Of a stretch of 64,000 nucleotides of DNA, positions 25,656 to 33,430 are shown one piece after another. The DNA comes from Paenibacillus sp. JZ16 (GTDB lineage Bacteria; Bacillota; Bacilli; Paenibacillales; Paenibacillaceae), in the NCBI RefSeq assembly GCF_015326965.1, contig NZ_CP017659.1:1798001-1862000 (forward strand), written 5' to 3'. How positions within the stretch are numbered: position 1 is the first letter of the stretch; each line of letters starts with the position of its first letter. The translations under genes and the position numbers were made by a program. The notes under the pieces are model-generated. The model saw only the letters and a list, made by a program, of their open reading frames with translations. It was not told the origin of the DNA and ran no database searches.

Positions 25656-26147
25656 TTATTTAAAATTCGTGAACTGCAGGTCCAGAGAAAGATCCGCTTT
25701 GCGAAGCAGCTGCATGATCTGCTGAAGATCATCCTTGCTTTTTCCGGTTACCCGAATTTGGTCACCTTGAATCTGACTCTTGACCTTCAGCTTGGAATCA
25801 CGGATCAATATGTTGATCTTTTTCGAATTTTCCTGATCGATTCCTTGCTTTAAGGTCAGGCGCTGGCGAACGGTACCCATGGAAGCCGGCTCGATCTTGC
25901 CGTACTCCACATTTTTCAGCGACAAGCCCCGTTTCACCATCTTGGTTTGCAAAATATCAATAACGGCGTTGAGTTTGTACTCGTCATCGGATGCAATGAC
26001 CAGTGCGTCCTTGTCCAGCTTCAAGCTGCTCTTGCTGCCCTTGAAGTCAAAACGGTTCTCGATCTCCCGCTCCGCCTGATTAACCGCATTGTTAAGTTCC
26101 TGCATATCCATTTTGGATACGATATCAAATGAGTTTTCTGAAGCCAT
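25656..26147 (-). CDS. YajQ family nucleotide-binding protein (DUF520/UPF0234)
   Basis: A 163-residue protein of the YajQ family, with the conserved start SFDIVSKMDMQELNNAVNQAEREIENRFDFK-type segment and the end FTNFK. Two ferredoxin-like domains bind nucleic acid or nucleotides; in Xanthomonas and Pseudomonas the homologue is a cyclic di-GMP effector, but that is not established for Firmicutes. The length equals the family's. GAAGGA precedes the ATG. It is located between the 57-residue membrane protein and pgsA on the same strand. Confidence 0.92.
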   Translation of the reverse strand: MASENSFDIVSKMDMQELNNAVNQAEREIENRFDFKGSKSSLKLDKDALVIASDDEYKLNAVIDILQTKMVKRGLSLKNVEYGKIEPASMGTVRQRLTLKQGIDQENSKKINILIRDSKLKVKSQIQGDQIRVTGKSKDDLQQIMQLLRKADLSLDLQFTNFK

Positions 26148-26296
26148 GGTGAATCCTTCCTTTCATTTGGCGATAATGCTTCTATTATAGGTAAAACCGT
26201 GAGCCAAGTCTAATCCTCTACGAGATCAGCGGGATAAATGTGAACGAAAAAGACTCCGCTTATCGCCAACATCCGGCGAAAACGAAGCCTGCTCCG

Positions 26297-26470
26297 TCAA
26301 CTGCTAGCTTTCTCATCATGCACCGGACGGCGAAACATGCTCAGTATACCGAGCAAAATATGTGCCAGTCCAAAGCCTAATATGCCATATCCCCAGTCAC
26401 TTGGAATCAAATAGTAGCCCAAGAGGCTGACGATAACACCTAATCCGAATATAATCCAGTTGACCGTCAC
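26297..26470 (-). CDS. Small two-helix membrane protein
   Basis: About 57 residues, GTG start with AGAGGTG eight nt upstream; an in-frame codon at 26518 would run through the palindrome and lacks a site. Two hydrophobic helices (WIIFGLGVIVSLLGYYLI and GILGFGLAHILLGILSMF) and a charged C-terminus RRPVHDEKASS. I do not recognise it; small proteins of this shape are common in Bacillales between rodZ and pgsA. Membrane location is clear, function is not. Confidence 0.65.
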   Translation of the reverse strand: MTVNWIIFGLGVIVSLLGYYLIPSDWGYGILGFGLAHILLGILSMFRRPVHDEKASS

Positions 26471-26498
26471 GAGAGCATCACCTCTTCCAGGAAGTGCA

Positions 26499-26526
26499 AT
26501 AACAGCATGCAGCTGCATGCTGTTAT
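26499..26526. repeat. 28-bp perfect palindrome after rodZ
   Basis: The left half ATAACAGCATGCAG is followed with no spacer by its exact reverse complement. It lies 21 nt past the rodZ stop and 28 nt before the small membrane protein start. It could end rodZ transcripts, but no T-run follows on either strand. Confidence 0.85.
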
Positions 26527-26547
26527 GATGGCCTGGAGGACAGGCAA

Positions 26548-27585
26548 TTATTCGATATCTGTCGTATCCGATGTACCTGTAGTATCTGTGGTGGTACCTG
26601 TGGCATCCGTACCCGTGTTGTCCATCGTGCCTGCGGAACCATCAGCCGGCTCCAGCAAGATACGCGACGTTGATTTTCCATCCGTTACGGGCTGGCCGCC
26701 AACCGTAATGGTGGTTGCAGCGGAGTTCCCTGATTTCACGTAAAGTCCCTGGCTATCCAGGTCAAAGCTGAGAGAATCACCATTCTCAAGCATTTGGAAA
26801 GCCAGCTTCTCTCCGGAGGTATTGTAGCCACGATACACTTCTACCCAGCTCTTACCTTCGCTCGTTGCCACAATCTCAACCTTCACGGACGAGCCTGTTA
26901 CCTTAAATACGGTGTTCTTGCCTTCCGTCCGGTCCTGCGTCACCGTCGTTTCTCCAGGCGTTGTATTTCCCGGTTCGTCGATGTCCGTGCCATCTGTTCC
27001 GTCCGTTGCGTCTGTTGCGTCTGTTCCTTCACCGTCTGTACCTTCGTTACCATTACCGGTATCGTCCGTGGTGTTGTCGCCGCCCTGCGCTCCGTCACCT
27101 GGCGTGGCGGGATCCGTATTGCCCGTGTCTTCCGGCTTTTGCGCTTGATCCGTCTGCGTCTGATCATTATTGCTTACCGGAGGTTCTTCCTTAGGCTCAT
27201 TCGAATTGATGGCCACCAAGTAAATGACAACAACGATCAAAATCGGGAATGTCCACATCAGCAGTGTAGGCAGCCATTTCATGTTCCGTTCGGCTGAAGG
27301 TCTGGCGGCACGTTTTTGAATAACCGGTTCCATCGTCGCTTCCGGTTCGGATTTAGGCACATCCTGTTTATGGCCTTCAAGCAGTTCGTCCGGGTCAATC
27401 CCCACCGCTTCCGCATAGGTTTTGATGAATGCCCGCACGTAAAAACTGCCGGGAAGTACTTTGTAATCCCCTGCCTCGATGGCTTCCAAGTATCGCTTGC
27501 GTATTTTTGTCATTTCCTGCACATCATCAAGGCTCATCCCTTTTTGTAGACGCGCCTCCCTTAATTGCTGTCCCAGTTCGGACAT
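26548..27585 (-). CDS. rodZ: RodZ-like cell-shape protein
   Basis: A 345-residue protein. An N-terminal Xre-type helix-turn-helix (residues 1-70, LGQQLREARLQKGMSLDDVQEMTKIRKRYLEAIE) that in RodZ binds MreB, a basic stretch and one membrane helix (LLMWTFPILIVVVIYLVAI, about 107-125), then a long Asp/Thr/Gly/Asn-rich linker (about 130-215) and a C-terminal beta domain of the DUF4115 type. A second Thr/Gly/Asp-rich tail closes it. The extracellular linker is longer than in most RodZ proteins. It acts in cell elongation with MreB. AGGAGGTGATGGC precedes the ATG. Confidence 0.92.
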   Translation of the reverse strand: MSELGQQLREARLQKGMSLDDVQEMTKIRKRYLEAIEAGDYKVLPGSFYVRAFIKTYAEAVGIDPDELLEGHKQDVPKSEPEATMEPVIQKRAARPSAERNMKWLPTLLMWTFPILIVVVIYLVAINSNEPKEEPPVSNNDQTQTDQAQKPEDTGNTDPATPGDGAQGGDNTTDDTGNGNEGTDGEGTDATDATDGTDGTDIDEPGNTTPGETTVTQDRTEGKNTVFKVTGSSVKVEIVATSEGKSWVEVYRGYNTSGEKLAFQMLENGDSLSFDLDSQGLYVKSGNSAATTITVGGQPVTDGKSTSRILLEPADGSAGTMDNTGTDATGTTTDTTGTSDTTDIE

Positions 27586-27632
27586 GCCATCACCTCCTAC
27601 TTTAGAAATTCGTGGTCAAAGTCAAAACAATA

Positions 27633-28400
27633 TTATAAATCGTCACTATAAGAGCCCGTGAACGTATCATAAACGATTTCCTCTTCCGGATTGTTTCGCA
27701 ATTCGATTATAATATCGAAATCCTCATAGGAATATTCGGATTCGCGAACAAAAATATCCGGATGCTCGATCACCTTCGTACTCTCCATCCCCATGATATC
27801 CTGCAGGAGCTGATAATGACGTTCGTTGGATCGGATCGTGCTCACAATGCCGTCAATGATGAAAACATTGTTCGAATTCATCTCGTCCTCAGAGAGTTGA
27901 CTGCGAATGGTTTGACGGAGCAGCGTCGAGGAAACAAAGGTCCAGCGCTTCATCGCGCAGACGCTGCCGGCGATAATGGACTCGGTTTTGCCGACGCGGG
28001 GCATTCCGCGAAGACCGATAACCTGATTACCTTCCCTTTTGAACAATTCACCCAAAAAATCAACAAGTAAACCGAGCTCATCACGCGTAAAACGGAACGT
28101 TTTACGATCATCCGAGTCCCGGTCAATATATCGTCCATGTCGGACAGCCAAAATATCGACCAGTTTCGGGGGTCTCAAGGCTGTTACCGTAATATTTTTC
28201 ATTTTGTTTAACATTTTGCCCATCAAGATAATTTTTTCTTCATCATCCGTTTCCAGCAGCATTCCGCGAGTTTGGCCTTCAACACCGTTAATGGTCAGGA
28301 TGTTTACTTCGAGCATACCTAATACGGAAGCAATATCGCCGAGCAAACCAGGCCGGTTCTTATGTATCTTGTATTCCATGTACCATTGATTCGATTCCAC
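27633..28400 (-). CDS. ymfK: DUF3388 protein with ACT domain, YmfK type
   Basis: A 255-residue protein conserved next to rodZ in Bacillales. The N-terminus (YKIHKNRPGLLGDIASVLGMLEVNILTING) is an ACT-like ligand-binding domain. The centre contains GMPRVGKTES, which fits the Walker A pattern GXXXXGK[ST]. The rest is DUF3388, of unknown function; an NTP-binding role is only suggested. The start chosen is a GTG at 28400 with AGAGGTG five nt upstream; the open frame from 28442 begins with a TTG lacking a site. A SigA-type promoter precedes it at 28497-28525. Confidence 0.82.
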   Translation of the reverse strand: MESNQWYMEYKIHKNRPGLLGDIASVLGMLEVNILTINGVEGQTRGMLLETDDEEKIILMGKMLNKMKNITVTALRPPKLVDILAVRHGRYIDRDSDDRKTFRFTRDELGLLVDFLGELFKREGNQVIGLRGMPRVGKTESIIAGSVCAMKRWTFVSSTLLRQTIRSQLSEDEMNSNNVFIIDGIVSTIRSNERHYQLLQDIMGMESTKVIEHPDIFVRESEYSYEDFDIIIELRNNPEEEIVYDTFTGSYSDDL

Positions 28401-28496
28401 AAAGACACCTCTTTGCACTTCTTTTCCATCAATATTCGACAAATTCCAGCGAAAATTGCACGCAAAAACAGGTCAAATGAAAAATGGGTCACGTTA

Positions 28497-28525
28497 ATGA
28501 TATATAAAATAAAAATGAAAGGCAA
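28497..28525 (-). promoter_or_regulatory. Putative promoter of ymfK-rodZ
   Basis: Minus strand -35 TTGCCT (28520-28525), 17-bp spacer, -10 TATCAT (28497-28502) in AT-rich surroundings. Confidence 0.45.
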
Positions 28526-28566
28526 GTATTAACGATGACATGAAAATTACATTCTTTTTTCTTGAC

Positions 28567-28594
28567 AAAAAGCCCCCGTTGGCGGGGGCTTTTT
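28567..28594 (-). terminator. Terminator after the DUF3243 gene
   Basis: AAAAAGCCCCC (28567-28577) and GGGGGCTTTTT (28584-28594) form an 11-bp stem with a 6-nt loop, ten nt past the stop codon. Confidence 0.93.
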
Positions 28595-28603
28595 GCAAGA
28601 GGG

Positions 28604-28858
28604 TTATGCGTTGTTCTTGGCCAGTTTCACCATCAGACGCGCGATAACGTGGCGTTCTTCCTCGTTACCTACATCCCACAATTCTTTCAGTGCCCGGTTA
28701 GATGAGTTTTGCGGGTCAACCTTCTCATCGAGGAAATCACCGATCTCATAAGCCAGCTGAGAAATGGTGTCTTCACTCATACCCGCTTTCTCGGCTTGAA
28801 CGACGCGCTCGCCCAGAAATTTCTTCCAGGAATCAAAGTTTTTGATTACGGATGACAT
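28604..28858 (-). CDS. ymfJ: DUF3243 protein, YmfJ type
   Basis: An 84-residue, mostly helical, acidic protein of the DUF3243 family (start FDSWKKFLGERVVQAEKAGMSEDTISQLAYEIGDFLDEKVDPQN). No function is established. It keeps the Bacillus order ymfI-ymfJ-ymfK. AAGGAGG sits eight to nine nt before the ATG. It has its own strong terminator, so it is the last gene of the upstream cluster. Confidence 0.85.
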   Translation of the reverse strand: MSSVIKNFDSWKKFLGERVVQAEKAGMSEDTISQLAYEIGDFLDEKVDPQNSSNRALKELWDVGNEEERHVIARLMVKLAKNNA

Positions 28859-28966
28859 GAATTAAATCCTCCTTTTGCGTGGTGGCAATTCAGATTTAAA
28901 GTAACAATAGTAATATGTCCCCGTAACCAATCCCTTATGAGTGGTGAATTGCACCACGAATGACGA

Positions 28967-29737
28967 TCAGGTCACCCAACCTCCATTCGGGCTGATCACT
29001 TGCCCGGTAATGTAGCCCGACTCGGGCAGCGCTAGAAAATACACCAGTGATGAGATCTCATCCGGCTGCGCCAATCTGCCGACCGGAATTTCATCCTCCA
29101 GCATGCGGATCTCATCCGATTCCAAATGCCCCAGCATGGACGTATCCACCGCGCCGGGGGCAACGGCGTTCACCGTCACGCCTGATGGGGCAAGCTCCTT
29201 CGCAAGGGCCTTCGTAAAAGCGTTAACGCCGCCTTTGCTTGTTGAATACAATACCTCGCAGGAGGCACCCGACAATCCCCAGATCGAGGACACATTGATA
29301 ATCCTGCCAAATCGCTGGGAGATCATACGCCCCATAAACGCCTGGGAACACAGGAACATCCCTCTCAGGTTAATGGACATCAAAGTGTCCCACTCTTCCT
29401 CGGTCACGTCAGACAGAAGCCCGTAATGGGATACCCCGGCGTTGTTGACCAGGATATCCGGCTCCATATCATGACTCTGAAGCTTCTCTTGCATGCGCAA
29501 TATTTGCTCTTTGTCGCGAAGATCCGCGGACACGGTTAATACCTTAGCACCATAGGCCATACAGCGGCGGGCAACTTCATTGGCCGCTTCATGCGAATTC
29601 ATGTAATGGATAACGACATTCATGCGTACCGAAGCAAAACGCTCGGCAACAGCCGCTCCAATACCTCTGCTGGCACCCGTGATCAGGACCGTCATTTCCC
29701 CGATCGGTTTCAATTCTCTTCCCATGTCTTGCTTCAT
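28967..29737 (-). CDS. ymfI: Short-chain dehydrogenase/reductase, YmfI type (FabG-like)
   Basis: A 256-residue NAD(P)-dependent reductase. The cofactor loop is TGASRGIG near the N-terminus; NNAG follows at about residue 100, and the catalytic Ser-Tyr-Lys set is INVSSIWG...YSTSKGG. FabG-like enzymes reduce 3-ketoacyl-ACP, but YmfI is a paralogue of unknown substrate. The start at 29737 shares one base with the stop of the upstream protease gene (TAATG), so the two are coupled; an upstream in-frame start at 29776 is not needed. Conserved next to ymfH/ymfF. Confidence 0.9.
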   Translation of the reverse strand: MKQDMGRELKPIGEMTVLITGASRGIGAAVAERFASVRMNVVIHYMNSHEAANEVARRCMAYGAKVLTVSADLRDKEQILRMQEKLQSHDMEPDILVNNAGVSHYGLLSDVTEEEWDTLMSINLRGMFLCSQAFMGRMISQRFGRIINVSSIWGLSGASCEVLYSTSKGGVNAFTKALAKELAPSGVTVNAVAPGAVDTSMLGHLESDEIRMLEDEIPVGRLAQPDEISSLVYFLALPESGYITGQVISPNGGWVT

Positions 29738-31017
29738 TACGGACTCACAACGATCGATACGGCCAATTGATCCCAATCGATATGCTCCTGCAGACGGCGG
29801 TTTACATCATCTATGGTAATGGATTCATAAACCGGTAGAACCTTAAAGAAATCCGCCCCGCGGAACTGATAGCGAGTGAATTCATGAGCAATATTTTCAG
29901 GGGAATTGAGCATGCGCAAGTATCCGCCCATTTTCTTCTTGCGGGCACGTTCAAAGTCGGATGCCTGAAATCCGGTTGCCTTTAGCTTATCCACCTCAGT
30001 GCGGATACGCTCCAGAAGTTGGTCCGGATCCTTCGTATCTCCGCCCACCGCAGAGAACGCATATTGGGGTGAACTGTTATATTCATGGCCGAAGCTGTCG
30101 GATATCAAATCCTCGTCATACAGCTGCTGATACAATTCCGTACTGGATCCAAACAGGAGGTCCATCATCAGCTTCGTTGTCAAATCTCGGCGCAGCTGCT
30201 CCTCAGCCGTTAAACCGACCTGCTTCTCCTTGAAGCCGAACAGGCATTTCGGCAGGGATACGGCCAGCCGGCTCTCTCGCCGCTTCTCTTCAACTCCCTT
30301 CGGCTCCGGATCGAATATGCGCTCGATGGAGCCTTGCTTCTCATACGATTTTCCGGCTTGATTCGAACGGATCAGGTTCATCGTTTCAACTGGATCTACG
30401 CCGCCCACCACGAACAGCAGCATGTTGCTCGGATGATAAAAGGCATTGTAGCACGTATACAGATCTTCCTTTGTAATTGTTCCGATGGATTCCACCGTAC
30501 CGGCAATATCGATGTGCACCGGATGCACCTTGTACATCGCTTCGATAAGACCGAAGTATACGCGCCAGTCCGGATTGTCCTGATACATGTTGATTTCCTG
30601 CCCGATAATCCCTTTTTCCTTCTCCACGTTCTGATCGGTAAAGTAAGGGTTCTGCACGAAATTAATCAGCGTCTCCAAATTTTCATGGATGTTCTCCGTC
30701 GCAGAAAAGAGATACACCGTTTGGTCAAAACTAGTAAAGGCATTCGCCGAGGCGCCGTTCGAGGCAAACTTGGCAAAAATATCGCCTTCCGGCTCCTCAA
30801 ACATTTTGTGCTCAAGAAAATGCGCAATGCCATCAGGAACGCGAGTTTCAGATTCGCCTTCAACCTTGAAATGGTTATCCACCGAACCATATTTGGTTGC
30901 AAAGGTCGCATAGGTTTTCTGGAAGCCGGGTTTAGGCAGCACATACACGTGCAGACCGTTATCCATCACTTCGTAATACAGCGTTTCCTGCAGGTTGTCA
31001 TAATGAATGCTCTCCAC
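29737..31017 (-). CDS. ymfH: M16 family zinc metalloprotease, YmfH type (active partner)
   Basis: A 426-residue M16B-type protease. The inverted zinc motif HXXEH is present as HFLEHKMFE (about residues 67-75), with the distal glutamate expected in NLETLINFV. It is 3 nt downstream of a second M16 protein that lacks the motif, so the two should form an active/inactive pair, as with other bacterial M16B proteins. It starts with GTG after AGGAGGAATAGCCG. The client peptide is unknown; a related pair, AlbE/AlbF, matures an antimicrobial peptide in B. subtilis. Confidence 0.92.
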   Translation of the reverse strand: MESIHYDNLQETLYYEVMDNGLHVYVLPKPGFQKTYATFATKYGSVDNHFKVEGESETRVPDGIAHFLEHKMFEEPEGDIFAKFASNGASANAFTSFDQTVYLFSATENIHENLETLINFVQNPYFTDQNVEKEKGIIGQEINMYQDNPDWRVYFGLIEAMYKVHPVHIDIAGTVESIGTITKEDLYTCYNAFYHPSNMLLFVVGGVDPVETMNLIRSNQAGKSYEKQGSIERIFDPEPKGVEEKRRESRLAVSLPKCLFGFKEKQVGLTAEEQLRRDLTTKLMMDLLFGSSTELYQQLYDEDLISDSFGHEYNSSPQYAFSAVGGDTKDPDQLLERIRTEVDKLKATGFQASDFERARKKKMGGYLRMLNSPENIAHEFTRYQFRGADFFKVLPVYESITIDDVNRRLQEHIDWDQLAVSIVVSP

Positions 31018-31020
31018 CGG

Positions 31021-32301
31021 CTATTCCTCCTTTTGACCTTTCAGGAAATAGATCGTATCCAGCGAAAATGCCGAAGCTGCTTGCTTCACATCATCCACTG
31101 TAATGCCTTCCACCTGCTGCAGCAGCTCATCCGGCGTACGTTCTCGCCCCGACAGCGTGCGGTTGAAATCATACGCAATCATCTCAAAGGCCGAATCCTG
31201 CATTTCCTTAATGACGTTGCGGATCATGGCTTTCGTTTGGGTCATTTCGATATCCGTAATGGCACCGTTGGCCATGTCATCGAGCTGCTGTTGAATAATT
31301 TGGACAGCCTTCTCGAAATTTTGAACCTCGATGCCGGACTGGATGGTTGCAATTCCTTTATGACCGTCATATCGGGACGACGCGTAATACGCCAGGCTTT
31401 CCTTCTCCCTCACGTTAACGAACAGCTTTGAATGCGGGTAACCGCCTAAAATCCCGTTATACAATAGCGCGGCGGCATACTCATCATCTCCGTAAGTAAT
31501 GGTGCTTCTCAGACCCATGTTGAGTTTGCCTTGATTAATGTCCAGCTTCTCCACGACCGTCTGCGTCCCGCTTGCTGCCGTTCGCGTGGAGGAAGGAACA
31601 TAATCCTTGCTTGCTGTTCTGTTCAGTTTAAAATGCTCCTCTACGAGCTTCTTCACCTCATCCAAACTCGTATCGCCAACCACATACAGATCCAGAACGG
31701 ATTCATTAAGCCAGTTCTGATAGGACTCATATAAGCCTTCCGGCGTGATACCGTCAAGATCCTTCCGTTCTCCTAACGGATGCAGCCGATACGGTTCGTT
31801 CTTGCACATAACCTCGATGCAGCGCTCCGCAGCGTAACGAATCTTATCATTGACGATGGACTCCAGCTTCTTGCGAACCGTGTCTCTCTCGGTCTGTACA
31901 TAAGATTTGCGGAATGCTCCATTCTCTAACACGGGCTGGGTGAAAGCTTCGCCCAAAAAAGCAAATGAAGAGCGCAGCAGGCTCTCCGGACTCTTAACAA
32001 AAGAGTCATTGATCGTATCCATGCGAAAGTGCACGATCTGATAATCGCCACGCTTATACACATCAAATCCAAATCCAGCGCCGTACAGCTGCTCCAGCTG
32101 TTCTCGGAAAGCTCGCGTTTCCGGATAGGAAACGGTCCCTCTGCGCAGCACAAAAGGTGTAAGCGCGGTCGAGGTCACGGTTTCTTCTGCTAACGGACTT
32201 CCGGCGTAAAGCGATATCGCAAATGTCTTGAATCGGTTGGTCGGTAATACGTGAATCCGAATTCCTCCGACTGTACCGTGTTCAAATTCCGTTTTCGTCA
32301 A
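31021..32301 (-). CDS. ymfF: M16 family protein without zinc motif, YmfF type
   Basis: A 426-residue M16-fold protein. The region where HXXEH should be (YPETRAFREQLEQLYGAGFGFDVYKRGDYQIVHF) has no such motif, so it is catalytically dead and probably supplies substrate binding to YmfH. Its length equals that of YmfH exactly. The start is a TTG (32301) about eight nt after AAGGGGA; the ATG nearby is out of frame. First gene of the ymfF-ymfH-ymfI run. Confidence 0.9.
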   Translation of the reverse strand: MTKTEFEHGTVGGIRIHVLPTNRFKTFAISLYAGSPLAEETVTSTALTPFVLRRGTVSYPETRAFREQLEQLYGAGFGFDVYKRGDYQIVHFRMDTINDSFVKSPESLLRSSFAFLGEAFTQPVLENGAFRKSYVQTERDTVRKKLESIVNDKIRYAAERCIEVMCKNEPYRLHPLGERKDLDGITPEGLYESYQNWLNESVLDLYVVGDTSLDEVKKLVEEHFKLNRTASKDYVPSSTRTAASGTQTVVEKLDINQGKLNMGLRSTITYGDDEYAAALLYNGILGGYPHSKLFVNVREKESLAYYASSRYDGHKGIATIQSGIEVQNFEKAVQIIQQQLDDMANGAITDIEMTQTKAMIRNVIKEMQDSAFEMIAYDFNRTLSGRERTPDELLQQVEGITVDDVKQAASAFSLDTIYFLKGQKEE

Positions 32302-32387
32302 GGTCCATATCCCCTTACATCATGGATTGTCGTTGCCAAAATTTACTTCATAGATAACTTTCATTCTAACCCATTGCAAAGTGAAGA

Positions 32388-32414
32388 AGCAACCGAAGAC
32401 AGGCCCCGGTTGCT
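32388..32414 (-). terminator. Terminator after sleB
   Basis: AGCAACCG (32388-32395) pairs with CGGTTGCT (32407-32414), followed by TTCTTC on the minus strand; 13 nt past the sleB stop. Confidence 0.7.
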
Positions 32415-32426
32415 GTTGTTTACGGC

Positions 32427-33239
32427 TTACATACAGAAGATATGTTGACCGATGGTTTTGACTTGAGGGCGGGTCCAAATCCATGGCGAGGTGGCCGTTT
32501 TCGGATTGAAATAGTACAGGCAGCCTCCTGTCGGATCCCAGCCGCTCAGCGCCTGCTGTACTGCTTTCTTCGCCTGCTCGTTCGGCTCAAGCCATATTTG
32601 ACCGTCGGCTACCGCGGTAAAGGCTCTCGGCTCAAATATAACCCCATGCGGCGTATTCGGGAAGCTTGGTGATTTTACCCGGTTGAGAATAACCGCCGCT
32701 ACGGCGACCTGGCCTTCGAACGGCTCTCCTCGCGCTTCGCCATATACGGCATTTGCCATGATTCTCAAATCGTTCTCTGAAAGGCCCATTGAATCAGATG
32801 AGGCTAAGTTGTTATTGCCGCTTTCTTTGTTGGCTGAACCTCCGCCACCACCGGCCGCTGCACCGCCTCCACCTTCATGAGCCTTAGGAGCGGTCGGACG
32901 GAAATCCTTGGTTGCATTATACAGTTTAAGCTTGACCTTCGGTCCTACGATACCGTCTACCTTCATGCCAAACTCCGATTGGAACCATTTAACGGCTCCT
33001 TGGGTTTTGGAGCCAAATACGCTGTCAATTTTCCCATGATAAAAGCCCAGGTGTTTCAGACGGCCTTGCAGCTCATACACATCTTCGCCGGTAGAACCAA
33101 ATTTGATGGTCTGCTGGCTAAAGGTTGGCAAAGCTTCCTGAAGATTCGAATGATCTGTTTCCAGGCCTCCCTGAGCGAAGACAACGGCAGACAACAGAAT
33201 CGCAATGCTTATTAGAATCCAGATTCTTGAGTTTTTCAT
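32427..33239 (-). CDS. sleB: Spore cortex-lytic enzyme SleB
   Basis: A 270-residue lytic transglycosylase-type enzyme that breaks spore cortex peptidoglycan with muramic lactam during germination. Signal peptide (residues 1-24), a peptidoglycan-binding domain with GSTGEDVYELQGRLKHLGFY, a Gly/Ala/Ser linker (about 120-145), and the hydrolase_2 domain (MANAVYGEARGEPFEGQVAVAAVILNR and YFNPKTATSPWIW). The ATG at 33239 follows AAAGG; the longer frame from 33272 starts with TTG and lacks a site. The promoter matches SigG, as expected for forespore expression. Confidence 0.94.
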   Translation of the reverse strand: MKNSRIWILISIAILLSAVVFAQGGLETDHSNLQEALPTFSQQTIKFGSTGEDVYELQGRLKHLGFYHGKIDSVFGSKTQGAVKWFQSEFGMKVDGIVGPKVKLKLYNATKDFRPTAPKAHEGGGGAAAGGGGGSANKESGNNNLASSDSMGLSENDLRIMANAVYGEARGEPFEGQVAVAAVILNRVKSPSFPNTPHGVIFEPRAFTAVADGQIWLEPNEQAKKAVQQALSGWDPTGGCLYYFNPKTATSPWIWTRPQVKTIGQHIFCM

Positions 33240-33285
33240 GCTGCGCTCTACCTTTCTCTTGTGGTTTAACAAGCCTCGCTACCGT

Positions 33286-33315
33286 TATTATGACAAGCCT
33301 GCCAGTTTCCTATGC
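33286..33315 (-). promoter_or_regulatory. SigG-like promoter of sleB
   Basis: Minus strand GCATA (33311-33315), 18-bp spacer, CATAATA (33286-33292). Both agree with the forespore SigG consensus gHATR and CATXHTA. The start codon is about 45 nt downstream. Confidence 0.65.
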
Positions 33316-33367
33316 ACCTGTTCCCGAGTGGACTGAACGAAGACAGCACATCATCGCAGCACAAAGA

Positions 33368-33392
33368 GAGCTGTTCCTCAGAGGAACAGCTC
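33368..33392 (-). terminator. Terminator after the GH105 gene
   Basis: GAGCTGTTCCT (33368-33378) pairs with AGGAACAGCTC (33382-33392), 38 nt past the stop; T content behind it is moderate (TCTTTG). Confidence 0.7.
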
Positions 33393-33430
33393 ATTGATAT
33401 TCGGAATAGATTTAACGCTCATCCACGGAT

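Noticed and set aside
30334..31431. A 365-codon open frame on the plus strand
   Set aside because: It is antisense to the two M16 protease genes, rich in His/Arg/Leu as shadows are, with no ribosome site.
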